A stretch of 64,000 nucleotides of DNA from Hymenobacter wooponensis (GCF_004745865.1 NZ_SRKZ01000003.1:310001-374000), one strand, 5' to 3'; shown: positions 45,985 through 54,976, counted from the stretch's first letter. Made by a program: numbers and translations. The notes: generated from the letters alone by a model not told the origin.

Positions 45985-47055
45985 CTACTTCCGGAACTGG
46001 TTTAGCAGAGTGGTAATCTGCTCGTCGGTACCCAAGAAGAGAAACACGTCGCTGGGGCCCGGAATCATATCGGCGGAGGGGCTAACTACCAATTCACCAT
46101 CGAAGCGCTTTAGGCCAATAACGGTAGCGCCGGTGCGAGAGCGAATGTTCAGGTCGCGGATGCTGAGGCCTTGCAGCTCCGCCCGTAGTTCGCTGGTGCT
46201 CAACTCCTCCAGGCGCAGCTTATTGGGGCCTAGGCCACTAATCATGTCCAGAAACCGGATTACCTCGGGCCGCATAACCAGGTTAGCCATGTGGGAGCCG
46301 CCAATCTCATCGGGCATTACCACGGAGTCGGCGCCGGCGCGCAGGAGCTTGGTTTCGCTGCTTTTCAGGCTGGCTCGCGCAATGATGACAATGTTGGGGT
46401 TTAGCTCGCGAGCCGTCAGGGCCACAAATACGTTGTCGGCGTCTTTGGGTAGGGCAGTAATTAGGGCCCGAGCTCGCGTGATACCAGCGGCCCGCATGGT
46501 GTCGTCGAGGGTAGCATCACCGATGACGGCGGCAATGGTTTGGCCTTCGTCGTCGCCAGCATCTTTCAACAATCCCTCGTTCTGCTCTACCACCACTACC
46601 TCGGCGCCGCTGGTGCGCAGCTCATGGTAGGCTTTACGGCCATTGCGCCCGAAGCCACACACAATTACATGGTTTTCCAGACTGCGGATTTGCTGGTCGT
46701 TTTTGAGCATAGCGAACATGTTGCGGAGGCCCCCGTCGAAGATGTAGGTGGTGAGCACCGACAACAGGTAGGCCAGCATCAAGAGGTTAAAGAAAATATA
46801 GAAAGACACGAACAACCGCCCGGCCGGCGACATGGGGTGCAATTCCCCGAAGCCCACCGTCGAAACGGTTATCATGGTCATGTAGAAGGCATCCACGAAG
46901 GAAAACTTCTCAATCCACATGAAGCCCCCAATACCCACGGCAAAGCTACACGCCGTTAGTACCAGCGCGCCCACAAAGCGACTAAGGTTGAAACGACGCC
47001 AGATGTCGCGCACGTAGCGCAACGCCCCAGGCGGAATAGAATGCGGTTCAGGCAT
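45985..47055 (-). CDS. Potassium channel with RCK domains
   Basis: A 356-residue two-helix K+ channel. Helix 1 is LVLTACSFAVGIGGFMWI, the pore loop holds the selectivity filter TVSTVGFGE (usual form TVGYGD), and helix 2 is FFNLLMLAYLLSVLTTYIF. A TrkA-N (RCK-N) domain follows with the Rossmann motif VIVCGFGRNGRKAYHEL and the acidic EQNEG end of its second strand, then an RCK-C domain (ELRAELQGLSIRDLNIRSRT). Ligand gating by nucleotide or Ca2+ is typical. The start at 47055 is chosen because the preceding nine codons add nothing. The 308 bases between its stop and the GT4 gene hold nothing I recognise. Confidence 0.9.
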   Translation of the reverse strand: MPEPHSIPPGALRYVRDIWRRFNLSRFVGALVLTACSFAVGIGGFMWIEKFSFVDAFYMTMITVSTVGFGELHPMSPAGRLFVSFYIFFNLLMLAYLLSVLTTYIFDGGLRNMFAMLKNDQQIRSLENHVIVCGFGRNGRKAYHELRTSGAEVVVVEQNEGLLKDAGDDEGQTIAAVIGDATLDDTMRAAGITRARALITALPKDADNVFVALTARELNPNIVIIARASLKSSETKLLRAGADSVVMPDEIGGSHMANLVMRPEVIRFLDMISGLGPNKLRLEELSTSELRAELQGLSIRDLNIRSRTGATVIGLKRFDGELVVSPSADMIPGPSDVFLFLGTDEQITTLLNQFRK

Positions 47056-47167
47056 AAAAATCGGACCTGCAAACGCAGGCATTCAGACTTCGGTCAAGGT
47101 AAGCACCAACTTTCAGAGGACGTCATCGGCTGGGAGTGGCCTAGCACAAGTGGACGCTCCGCTAGGC

Positions 47168-49243
47168 CTATTGGGCGCTGCGCGGAATCACAGTGCCCAA
47201 CATGCCCGCCAACTGGTTATCCATCTGTTTTAGCAGCCGGATAGTCTGCAGGTGCTCCATCATGGCGTCGTCGTCGAGGGGGTGGCGGAGGGCTTCGAGG
47301 CGTATGGCCAACTCCCGCTCTACGTTTACCTTGTTGAGGCGCAGAATAGCATTGTCACAGGCAATCTGTAGCTGATCCAGCTCGCGAGGCACATAAATCT
47401 GGTGGGTAGTCCAGTTGGGGCTAAGCTCGTACTTTTCAGTAGCCAACTCCGCCACCAGCGCCCGAATATCGCTGCGGCCGTGCTGAATAAGGGTGCGCAC
47501 CTCGGGCCAGCGCCCCTGTTCCAGCTCCTCGCGGCAGAGGTGCAGCAAGTCGCCGTAGATGCCAGTTTTGAAGGGCGTATCATCAAGCTGCTGCAGCAGG
47601 TATTGGGCCACGCTTACCTCCGGGGCCAGCGGCTGGGGCGAGTAGAGCAGCAACAGGCGCACCACTTCCCGCTCGCAGCTTTCCTGCACGTCGGGCACGG
47701 GCTCCAGGTCTTCCTTGGGAGCCATGAGGGTGTCGCCACCTCCTGCCAAGTCCTCGGGTGAGGCACCGTACATCAGCGCTTCGGCCTCTTCCTCGGGGCT
47801 CATAGGCCTAGGAGCCGGCCGCGGAGCAGCGCCACTGGCTGGGGCCGCGCCGCTGGTTTGTGCGCCGCCTAGGCCACTGCCGCCACTGTTGGTACCGCCG
47901 GCGGCTTTACCCGTGGCATTGCGTACCAGCTTGTTGTACTCCGTAATCAGCACCTGCTCATCAATGCTGAAGGCCTGCGAGGTCTGCTGCAGGAACACTT
48001 GCCGCTTGATGGGGTCGGGCACTTTGCCGATGCTCTGCAGTACGTCGCGGATGGCCTCGGCCTTCTTCACCGGGTCCTGGGCAGCTTCGCGAGCTACTAG
48101 GTCGGTCTTGAACTGAATGAAGTCCTGGCTGGCGTTTTCCAGGTGATCCTTGAAACGCTGGTCCCCTACTTTCCGGATGTAGCTATCGGGGTCGTCGCCG
48201 TCGGGGAACAGCACCACGCGCACGTTCAGGCCGCCTTCCAGCAGCATATCAATCCCGCGCAATGAGGCCCGAATACCGGCCGCGTCGCCGTCGTATAGTA
48301 CCGTTACGTTATCGGTGTAGCGCTTAATGAGGCGGATCTGCCCATCGGTGAGCGAAGTCCCCGACGAGGCCACCACGTTTTTGATGTCGCCCTGGTGCAG
48401 GCTCAGCACATCGAGGTAGCCTTCTACCAGGTAGCACAGCTCCTCGGTCCGGATGGCTTGGCGGGCCTGGTAGAGCCCGTACAGCACATCCGACTTGTGG
48501 TAAATCTCCGACTCGGGCGAGTTTAAGTACTTGGCGGTTTTATCGTTGGGCTTGAGTGTGCGCGCGCCAAATCCGATGACGCGGCCCGACACGTTGTGGA
48601 TTGGGAACATCACCCGGCCCCGGAAACGGTCGTAGCGCCGGCCGGTGTCCTTGCCCTGCTCGTCTTCGCGGGTGATGATGAGGCCTGTTTTCTCCAGGTA
48701 CTTACGCTCGTAGCCCAACTTATCGGCCGTCTTCATCAGGTCGTCCCACTGATCGAGGGAGTAGCCCAGCTCAAAGGTCTTGATGGTAGTCTGGTTCAGG
48801 CCACGTTGGCGCAGGTAGCTCAGGCCAATACTCTGGCCCTCATCGGTGTTGAGCAGCAGGTTGTGATAGTGGTCCTTGGCCCAGTTGGAAACGATGAACT
48901 GCGAGTCCTTCTCGTTCTGCGCCAGCTGCTGCTCAGGGGTCTTTTCCTCCTCCTCAACGTCGATACCGTATTTTTTGGCGAGGTACTTCAGGGCCTCCAC
49001 GTAGCTGGTGCCCTCAATATCCATGATGAACTGCACCACCCCACCAGCCTTGCCACACCCAAAGCACTTGTATAGGCCCTTGGCCGGCGCCACCGAGAAA
49101 CTCGGCGACTTCTCATGGTGAAAGGGGCAGCAGGCCCACATGTTCTGGCCTTTGCGCTTCAGCGAAACAAAGTCGCCCACCACCTCCACAATATCGGCGT
49201 GGTGAATAATCTGATCAACGGTTTCCTTCGGGATGCGAGCCAT
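47168..49243 (-). CDS. dnaG: DNA primase
   Basis: A 691-residue DnaG that makes RNA primers at the replication fork. The zinc-binding domain has Cys39, His42, Cys60 and Cys63 (CCPFHHEKSPSFS, LYKCFGCGKAGG). The catalytic core has a Toprim domain with LVEGYLDVLSLHQ and VLYDGDAAGIRA for metal binding. A low-complexity linker rich in Gly, Ala and Pro runs from about residue 445 to 495, and a C-terminal helical domain that should bind DnaB follows, ending LAGMLGTVIPRSAQ. The Ala/Gly linker is longer than usual. It is not in an rpsU-dnaG-rpoD operon. Confidence 0.96.
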   Translation of the reverse strand: MARIPKETVDQIIHHADIVEVVGDFVSLKRKGQNMWACCPFHHEKSPSFSVAPAKGLYKCFGCGKAGGVVQFIMDIEGTSYVEALKYLAKKYGIDVEEEEKTPEQQLAQNEKDSQFIVSNWAKDHYHNLLLNTDEGQSIGLSYLRQRGLNQTTIKTFELGYSLDQWDDLMKTADKLGYERKYLEKTGLIITREDEQGKDTGRRYDRFRGRVMFPIHNVSGRVIGFGARTLKPNDKTAKYLNSPESEIYHKSDVLYGLYQARQAIRTEELCYLVEGYLDVLSLHQGDIKNVVASSGTSLTDGQIRLIKRYTDNVTVLYDGDAAGIRASLRGIDMLLEGGLNVRVVLFPDGDDPDSYIRKVGDQRFKDHLENASQDFIQFKTDLVAREAAQDPVKKAEAIRDVLQSIGKVPDPIKRQVFLQQTSQAFSIDEQVLITEYNKLVRNATGKAAGGTNSGGSGLGGAQTSGAAPASGAAPRPAPRPMSPEEEAEALMYGASPEDLAGGGDTLMAPKEDLEPVPDVQESCEREVVRLLLLYSPQPLAPEVSVAQYLLQQLDDTPFKTGIYGDLLHLCREELEQGRWPEVRTLIQHGRSDIRALVAELATEKYELSPNWTTHQIYVPRELDQLQIACDNAILRLNKVNVERELAIRLEALRHPLDDDAMMEHLQTIRLLKQMDNQLAGMLGTVIPRSAQ

Positions 49244-49368
49244 ACAGCCACAAAGGTAGGCAGAAGTGCACCTGACTTCCCGGTACTAAAATGAAAGTCG
49301 GCAGGGATACTGGCCTAGGGTTATCCTCTAGGCCAGTAGCAGCCCTGGCATCAAGACTATAACAACAC

Positions 49369-49459
49369 ATCATGTCGAGCTGGTCAAGACATCTCGCGGG
49401 CTGACGTTGCAATCACAACCAGATAGTGCGCGAGATACCTCAATCAGCTCCACATGACA
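49369..49459. repeat. Inverted pair of the GAGCTGGTCGA-type repeat
   Basis: Arm 1 (49369-49398) reads ATCATGTCGAGCTGGTCAAG and ends ATCTCGCG. Arm 2 (49429-49459) is its diverged inverse, starting CGCGAGAT and ending CACATGACA. The arms can form a long imperfect hairpin. It is the same family as 53601-53698. The rest of 49244-49564 holds a 52-base repeat and no gene. Confidence 0.65.
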
Positions 49460-49475
49460 GGCTGGAGTAATTGTG

Positions 49476-49527
49476 CTAGGCCAGTTGTTCACGCGTGGCA
49501 AGATCACTCGCAAGCTCAGGATGACGT
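49476..49527 (+). repeat. 52-base dispersed repeat, copy 2
   Basis: Gapless match to 42081-42132 with 11 differences. It begins CTAGGCCAGTTG and ends CTCAGGATGACGT, and lies just beyond the inverted pair. Confidence 0.7.
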
Positions 49528-49564
49528 GTTGGAATAGCGTCTACATTGCCTGCCCCCAATATGA

Positions 49565-50833
49565 CTAGTAATTATGGCTGGCGGTGGTTTTGGGGATGAT
49601 GATTACGTAATCGTAGCCGAGCAGTACCGTGGCTAGCTCCTGGCTGCTCACCTTCAGCTTATCGTTGATCAGTGCCCGGCGCAGAGGACGCAGGTCGAAC
49701 ACTTGCCAGGCGGTACCCGGTGCGGTTTGAGCCATGAAAGGCTGCAGCGCCGCCTCGTCGTTGTTAGTGTACTGCTTGATATTCTTGCTGAAATCATCGG
49801 GATTGAAGCCTCCCACTTTCGTCCCCTGCTTGCCGATGATGAAGATGTGCAAGGATTTTTGGTCGTGCACGTCGGCCAGGTTCAGCGCCATATTGCCCAT
49901 ATCATACACTCCACCCAGTAAGCTCACCCCCCGCGAAACGTGGATGCCCCCAAACTTAAAAAGCATTTTAGGCAGAGGCTGGCCGGGCTTCTGGTAGGCC
50001 TCTAGTCCCTGTAAGAGGTTGCGTTTCATTAGGTTGATGCGCGTTTGGTGGCTTTTCAGGCCGCTCGTGGCATTAAGTTGATAGATTTCACTGCTGGCCC
50101 GGAAGTCGCGCACCATTTGCTGCACTTCGGGGCTTTCTTTACTCACAAGGGCCTGCAGGCTGTCGAGGGCCGAAGGGCGCTGGTAGATGCTGTAGGTGTT
50201 GGTGCCCTGCACCATAGCCAGGCGGTCTTGGGCTTGATATGCCGTGGCTTGGTTTGCGAGGTAGGCCTTGGCGCTCTTGTTTTTCACCTTACCGGCTAAG
50301 TCAGCAAAGAAGGTACCCGTAGAGACCAGGCTCACCTGGTCAATCCCCATAACGGGCACTTTTTGCGTTCTGAGGTAGCGGGCCAGCTCAAACTCCTCGG
50401 CCCAGCTATAGAAGGACAAGCCCATGGGGTGTTGCCGCTCGAAGGCGGTGGGCAAGCCCGGCTGGGCGGCCAACTGATTCACTTTCTGGGCCTGGTACTT
50501 GTCGATTTCGGCAACGTATACTGCGGGCTTCAGTACCTGCGCTACGGCCGTAGTAAACACCGGAATCTGGGCCATGCCATGGTCTTCGCCCACCAGCACT
50601 AGCTGGCTTTGCCGGATATCCTGCTGCAGCTTCTCCCAGCCAGTACCCGAGAACTGCCCATTGGTTTGGGTGAGGCCATACTGGTACTTATGCACCAGGC
50701 GCGTCAGGGTGCTATCCTGGGCCTGGGCTTGGTGGACAAGCATGCCAACGGCCAGCGCCGTGAGCAGTAGCTGGCGCAACCGGCTGAAGGTGGCAGTAGG
50801 AGCAGTAGTGGCGGAGCGGAAGGACAGTTTCAT
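49565..50833 (-). CDS. Secreted EreA/ChaN-like superfamily protein
   Basis: A 422-residue protein with a signal peptide (QLLLTALAVGMLVHQAQAQ). The domain starts SQLVLVGEDHGMAQIPVF, where the E-D-H replaces the E-x-x-H metal/catalytic motif of EreA and ChaN-like proteins. YVAEIDKYQAQKVNQ, KMLFKFGGIHVSRG and the closing YDYVIIIPKTT also fit that fold. This superfamily holds heme-binding lipoproteins and esterase-like enzymes, so the fold call does not give a substrate. It is transcribed alone. Confidence 0.55.
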   Translation of the reverse strand: MKLSFRSATTAPTATFSRLRQLLLTALAVGMLVHQAQAQDSTLTRLVHKYQYGLTQTNGQFSGTGWEKLQQDIRQSQLVLVGEDHGMAQIPVFTTAVAQVLKPAVYVAEIDKYQAQKVNQLAAQPGLPTAFERQHPMGLSFYSWAEEFELARYLRTQKVPVMGIDQVSLVSTGTFFADLAGKVKNKSAKAYLANQATAYQAQDRLAMVQGTNTYSIYQRPSALDSLQALVSKESPEVQQMVRDFRASSEIYQLNATSGLKSHQTRINLMKRNLLQGLEAYQKPGQPLPKMLFKFGGIHVSRGVSLLGGVYDMGNMALNLADVHDQKSLHIFIIGKQGTKVGGFNPDDFSKNIKQYTNNDEAALQPFMAQTAPGTAWQVFDLRPLRRALINDKLKVSSQELATVLLGYDYVIIIPKTTASHNY

Positions 50834-50960
50834 CGGGCAGTTCTTTTTGGGCGTGAAGAAGATCTGACACGAAGAAATTGCAGAGCTTTAGGGACTGGAA
50901 GTTTATTCGACCAAAGCGCAGCCCCACACCACCAAAGCAGGAGTTGATCTGCCATTACGT

Positions 50961-52064
50961 ATGCCCGAAACCGCGCCGTCAGCTGACTTTGGCTGGAAAA
51001 ACCTAGGCTCCCGCACCACCACTATACTGCTGCAGCTCTTGCTGTGGGTGGTGCTGGGCGTATTTTACTTCGCCTGGAACAACCGCCCCAACTTCTCTTT
51101 TGAGGGACCCGTGTGGCCTTTGGTGGTGCTACAGATGGGCTTTTCTGTGCTGCTTTTCAACGCCTTAGTGTACCTCATCATCCCGCGCTGGCTGCTCCAG
51201 GGGCGCACCTGGCAGGCCCTGGCGGCGGGCGTAGCGGTGCTATATGCCTTTGAGCTCTGGATGTACGTGGGCTCCCGTCTCGCTCAAACCTACCTGCCAC
51301 TTTCCCCCGTCATGCACCGTGTTCTGCAGCAGTTCTACGTGGCGGGGTTTTGGCAAGGCTTGCTCAGCCCCGCAGAGCAAATCAATACGTTTTTTGGGAT
51401 GCTGGCCATCGTGCTGTTTCCGGTGCTCATCAGCTTCCTGGCCTACGCACTGGTAATTGACCGCCGCCGTCTGGCCCTGGAGCGCGACCACCTGCACCTG
51501 GAGCTGGGGTACCTGAAGTCGCAGATCAACCCGCAGTTTCTGTTCAACACCCTCGGCAGCCTCCACACCATGACCCGCACCCGCGACGAACGAGCCGGCG
51601 ACGTGGTGCTGCACCTAGCCGACCTCATGCGCTACACCCTCTACGAAACGGACACTGAGCGCGTGCCCCTAAGCCGGGAACTGGAATTTTTGGAAGACTA
51701 CCTGGCCTTAGAACGCCTGCGCCACCCCGAAACCGTCGGCATCGTGCACACCGTTGCGGGCCCAGTGCTGAAGCAGACCCTAGCTCCGTTGCTGCTACAC
51801 CCGTTTCTGGAGCGACTCTTTGCCAGCCTTGACGCCGCCCCGAACGCCGTGGCCAACATCCGCAGCGAAGTAGTGGTGAGCCCCGATGCCGTGACCCTGA
51901 ATCTGGAGCGCACCTCAGAGGTGCCCCTGCCGCTTACCTACCGTTCCGATGCCGCAATTGGGGCCGCCCTGCGCCGCCTGGCGCTGCAATACCCTGGCCT
52001 ACACACCGTACACCTCACGGAAACTGACCGGCTGGTTCAGGTTCAGCTTCATCTCCGTCTCTGA
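50961..52064 (+). CDS. LytS/YehU-type pseudo-histidine kinase
   Basis: A 367-residue protein with four membrane helices (residues ~21-165) and a LytS-type kinase region. The phosphoacceptor motif normally reads Q-I-N-P-H-F-L-F-N; here it is QINPQFLFNTL, so the histidine is Gln192 (codon CAG at 51534-51536). The N box usually reads V-E-N-A-x-K-H; here it is FLERLFASL, losing the Asn and His. The G box is gone: IGAALRRLALQYPG appears where G-x-G-L-x-N-x-x-x-R-L is expected. It therefore cannot be a normal kinase, yet the reading frame and dimer region are intact. It is followed by an overlapping small membrane protein and an active LytS paralogue. Confidence 0.88.
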   Translation: MPETAPSADFGWKNLGSRTTTILLQLLLWVVLGVFYFAWNNRPNFSFEGPVWPLVVLQMGFSVLLFNALVYLIIPRWLLQGRTWQALAAGVAVLYAFELWMYVGSRLAQTYLPLSPVMHRVLQQFYVAGFWQGLLSPAEQINTFFGMLAIVLFPVLISFLAYALVIDRRRLALERDHLHLELGYLKSQINPQFLFNTLGSLHTMTRTRDERAGDVVLHLADLMRYTLYETDTERVPLSRELEFLEDYLALERLRHPETVGIVHTVAGPVLKQTLAPLLLHPFLERLFASLDAAPNAVANIRSEVVVSPDAVTLNLERTSEVPLPLTYRSDAAIGAALRRLALQYPGLHTVHLTETDRLVQVQLHLRL

Positions 52065-52384
52065 TGCTTCTCTTCACTCCGCTTTTTCATCTCCTATCTG
52101 TGCTCCTGCTATCTGGGGAGGCGCCACTAGGCCTGTTTCAGACTTTTCTGCGGGTGGCCAGCGTGGTGGCCCTAGGCCTGGTACCCTGGCTGGTGTACCG
52201 CAACCGCCAGAACAAGCGCAGAATGGGCATTATCCTGCTCGGGTTGGTTGTGCTGTTTGGCTATTCTACTGGTATCTCTCACCCCGCCTTTATTCTTCTC
52301 GTCATCATCCTGCCCGCCATTGGTATTGGGGTACTGGCGTTCCGGAAACGCACCGGCTCTGACTCTCGCAATTCACCCAAATAG
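52064..52384 (+). CDS. Small membrane protein of the LytS locus
   Basis: A 106-residue protein with three hydrophobic segments (LFHLLSVLLLSGEAP, FLRVASVVALGLVPWLVY, LVVLFGYSTGISHPAFILLV). Its ATG overlaps the stop of the pseudokinase gene (TGATG), and the active kinase gene follows after two bases. The tight arrangement indicates one operon. No family is recognised. It may be a membrane partner of the sensor pair, which is inference. Confidence 0.75.
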   Translation: MLLFTPLFHLLSVLLLSGEAPLGLFQTFLRVASVVALGLVPWLVYRNRQNKRRMGIILLGLVVLFGYSTGISHPAFILLVIILPAIGIGVLAFRKRTGSDSRNSPK

Positions 52385-52386
52385 CC

Positions 52387-53574
52387 ATGACAGAGTTGGG
52401 CGCCCGTATGAGACATTTGCTCTCTAGGCCACTAGGCAGCGTGCTTCAGCACCTGTTCTGGTGGGCCTTGTTTGTTGGCTTCGAGTACTTCGTGTTCAGC
52501 AACTGGCAGGAAAAACCCATTGTCACCTGGGGCTTTGTGCTGAAGGATACTATTGCCACTATCTGCAGCTACTACTTCTTTTCCCTGGTGCTGCTGCCGC
52601 GCTTTTTGCTGCAACGGCGCTGGCTGCTCACGACCTTGGGCATCGTGGCTATCTACTACTTCTGGGCTACGCTGTGCTACTTATGCTTTTCAGTATTCGA
52701 CCACTACGGCCTGGTCTCCAAGAATGCTTATGCCTACATGCACCGCTTTCTGGATGGCAGCATATGGGAGGGCATCTTCTCGTGGCGCAGCGTGAGCATG
52801 GGCCTGAATGATTTTTCCGTTACGGTAATTCCGCCCATTCTGCTACGCTTCATCCGTTTTCTGCTCAGCAGCGGCAACCAGAGCCTGCGCCTGCAACGGG
52901 AAAACCTCAGTCTGGAAGTCAACTTCCTGAAGGCCCAAGTCAATCCGCACTTCCTGTTCAACACCCTCAACAACATCTACACCATGGTGGTGAAGCAGGA
53001 TGAGCGGGCGCCCGATATGGTAGAGCACCTCTCCCACCTCATGCACTATACCGTGTATGAGTCGGATGCGGCGCTGGTGCCCCTAGGCCAGGAGGTGAGC
53101 TTTTTAGAGTCGTACCTGGAGCTGGAGCGCCTGCGCTACGGGCAGAAAGTCAGCATCACGTACCAGAAAGCCCCAGTCCTGCCCGCGCATTACCAGCTCA
53201 CGCCCTTGCTATTTTTTCCCTTCGTGGAAAATGCCTTCAAGCACGGCGTCGATAGCAGCCTGGAGGCTTCCTGGGTGGCGGTAACCCTGGCTGAGCATGA
53301 GGGCTGGCTAGAGTTTGAAGTGAGCAATAGTCAGGCACCAGCTTCCCCGAAAAGCGCGTTTGGCGGTGTAGGCATCGCGAACGTACGCAAGCGCCTGGCT
53401 CTGCATTACCCCGCTCAGGAATACCAACTGCACATTGACTCCACTGCTGATATGTACCGCGTAACGCTTACCCTACGCCTGCACCCGCCATCACATGACA
53501 CCGGGCCTGCGGTACGTAAGAGCAAGCGAACTTCTGCATCCGCTTCAGTTACTTCCTTAACTGGCCTAGAGTGA
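52387..53574 (+). CDS. LytS/YehU-type sensor histidine kinase
   Basis: A 395-residue kinase with four membrane helices in the first 160 residues. The phosphoacceptor is His188 in QVNPHFLFNTLNN, the N box is FVENAFKHG, and the G box is FGGVGIANVRKRLALHYP, so all functional residues are present, in contrast to the paralogue at 50961. A ~30-residue Ser/Thr-rich tail follows. The LytTR regulator gene lies 219 bases downstream, across an inverted repeat. It is the likely phosphodonor to that regulator. Confidence 0.93.
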   Translation: MTELGARMRHLLSRPLGSVLQHLFWWALFVGFEYFVFSNWQEKPIVTWGFVLKDTIATICSYYFFSLVLLPRFLLQRRWLLTTLGIVAIYYFWATLCYLCFSVFDHYGLVSKNAYAYMHRFLDGSIWEGIFSWRSVSMGLNDFSVTVIPPILLRFIRFLLSSGNQSLRLQRENLSLEVNFLKAQVNPHFLFNTLNNIYTMVVKQDERAPDMVEHLSHLMHYTVYESDAALVPLGQEVSFLESYLELERLRYGQKVSITYQKAPVLPAHYQLTPLLFFPFVENAFKHGVDSSLEASWVAVTLAEHEGWLEFEVSNSQAPASPKSAFGGVGIANVRKRLALHYPAQEYQLHIDSTADMYRVTLTLRLHPPSHDTGPAVRKSKRTSASASVTSLTGLE

Positions 53575-53600
53575 TGGGGCTGAATGGTTAGCTAAGATCG

Positions 53601-53698
53601 TCATGCTGAGCTGGTCGAAGCATCCCTACCTCTGACTAATCTACTGGCCTAGGCCACTACAACGAAGCGGTAGAGATGCTTCGACCAGCTCAGCATGA
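53601..53698. repeat. Inverted repeat with 28-base arms
   Basis: Arm 1 (53601-53628) begins TCATGCTGAGCTGGTCGAAG. Arm 2 (53671-53698) is its inverse and begins TAGAGATGCTTCGACCAGCT, with one mismatch by hand count. The 42-base loop carries the palindrome TGGCCTAGGCCA (53645-53656). It sits between the kinase and regulator genes and could form a stable hairpin in their transcript. Related copies are at 43151, 49369 and 49429. The length and pairing suggest a REP- or MITE-like element. Confidence 0.8.
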
Positions 53699-53792
53699 TG
53701 TTCTTGTGGCTTATTGCCCGTCCCAAACAATTAACTCCCTAGCACGAGGTCAGTCTGTAACGCGTAATTACCTTGCTGCTTCTCCTTCCTAT

Positions 53793-54491
53793 ATGATTAA
53801 CTGCTTGATTATCGATGATGAGCCGTTCGCCCGCGAACTGCTCGAAGGCTACATTGCAAAAATCCCGTCTCTGAACCTGTTGGCCAGCTGCGAGCATGTC
53901 TTTGACGCCTTGGAGGTGCTGCAGCAGCAGAAAGTGGATCTGGTGTTTTCCGACATCAACATGCCTCAGGTCAACGGCATTGAGTTTATCCGCTCCCTGC
54001 ACAATCCGCCCTACGTGATTTTCGTGACGGCCTACCCTAACTATGCCATTGAAGGGTTCGAGCTGGATGCCCTCGATTACATCGTGAAGCCCGTCTCGTT
54101 TCCGCGCTTCCTGAAGGCTGTGAACAAGGCTCTTACCATCCTCAACACCCGCCCGGCTGTGGCAGCCCCGCCGGCCCCGGAGTTTCTGTTCGTGAAGGAA
54201 GGAAACTCCTTACAGCGCGTGCTCTTCGATGAAATCTACTACATCGAGGGCATGAAGGACTACATTAAAATCATCCTCAAAAACCGCGTCATCGTGACGT
54301 ACCTGCGCATGAACCGCATCGAGAACCAGCTTCCTGCCGACCGGTTCACGCGCATCCAGAAGTCCTACATCGTGAAGGTGGACGCCATCAAAGCCATCAG
54401 CGGCAACGAAGCCGAACTCTACGACCTACGCGAGAAGCTGCCCATCGGCAAGCAACACAAAGAAGCACTACTGGCGCGGTTTGGATTGTAA
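53793..54491 (+). CDS. LytTR-type response regulator
   Basis: A 232-residue regulator. The receiver domain has INCLIIDDEPFARELLEGYI, Asp54 in LVFSDINMPQV, and YIVKPVSFPRF with the conserved Lys. A Pro-rich linker near residue 125 leads to the LytTR DNA-binding domain (FLFVKEGNSLQRVLFDEIYY, IEGMKDYIKI, FTRIQKSYIVKVDAIKAI). The ATG at 53793 is chosen because translation upstream would run through the inverted repeat. It works with the LytS-type kinase at 52387; the presence of a dead paralogue upstream suggests heterodimer control. Confidence 0.93.
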   Translation: MINCLIIDDEPFARELLEGYIAKIPSLNLLASCEHVFDALEVLQQQKVDLVFSDINMPQVNGIEFIRSLHNPPYVIFVTAYPNYAIEGFELDALDYIVKPVSFPRFLKAVNKALTILNTRPAVAAPPAPEFLFVKEGNSLQRVLFDEIYYIEGMKDYIKIILKNRVIVTYLRMNRIENQLPADRFTRIQKSYIVKVDAIKAISGNEAELYDLREKLPIGKQHKEALLARFGL

Positions 54492-54584
54492 TATAGACCT
54501 AACCCCAGGCTCTTCAACTACGTGCTGCGCAATACCTTAAGAGGGGGAATACACTCCACTAGTAACAAGCTATACTTTGAGTTT

Positions 54585-54818
54585 ATGGACTCCCTTTTCT
54601 TATCTTTTACAGTGTATGTAGTAGCCCCGCTCGTGCTTTACATAGTCGCCGCAGCGTGGTGGTTTTCCCGGCTACGGAGGCGGGGGCAATTGACCACATG
54701 GGGCGCTATATCTACTGGGCTGCTTCTTGCTGTTATACTGGTTTTCCTGACTGCTGGACTGTTATTCTACTTTTTAGCTTATAACCCAATGGATCCAGCG
54801 CCTATGCTAACACCTTAA
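54585..54818 (+). CDS. Small membrane hypothetical protein
   Basis: A 77-residue protein with two membrane helices (VYVVAPLVLYIVAAAWWF and GLLLAVILVFLTAGLLFYFL) separated by an Arg-rich cytoplasmic loop (SRLRRRGQL). The ATG at 54585 precedes the first helix; an open extension upstream is not hydrophobic. No family is recognised. It lies between the regulator and mrp, with its own spacing on both sides. Confidence 0.6.
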   Translation: MDSLFLSFTVYVVAPLVLYIVAAAWWFSRLRRRGQLTTWGAISTGLLLAVILVFLTAGLLFYFLAYNPMDPAPMLTP

Positions 54819-54935
54819 GTGAAGTTTAGCTTGGTGTTAATTGATAACTACTCCTGGAACGCACCCCCTCTCCCTGAGGTAAGGCGCAGCAAGCAGTTGT
54901 AGGGCCAGTGGTAACTTCTACCCGCGTTTCCGGGT

Positions 54936-54943
54936 TATCTTTG
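54936..54943 (+). promoter_or_regulatory. Bacteroidota -7 element before mrp
   Basis: TATCTTTG matches TAnnTTTG exactly and lies about 33 bases before the ATG of mrp. No perfect TTTG is seen at -33. Confidence 0.5.
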
Positions 54944-54976
54944 CGCTTTGCATCTGCACTTTCCCGACTGACTATA

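Noticed and set aside
46010..46630. A 206-codon frame opposite the potassium channel gene
   Set aside because: Complement of a gene with a clear selectivity filter and RCK domains; the translation is Ser/Arg-rich and not protein-like.
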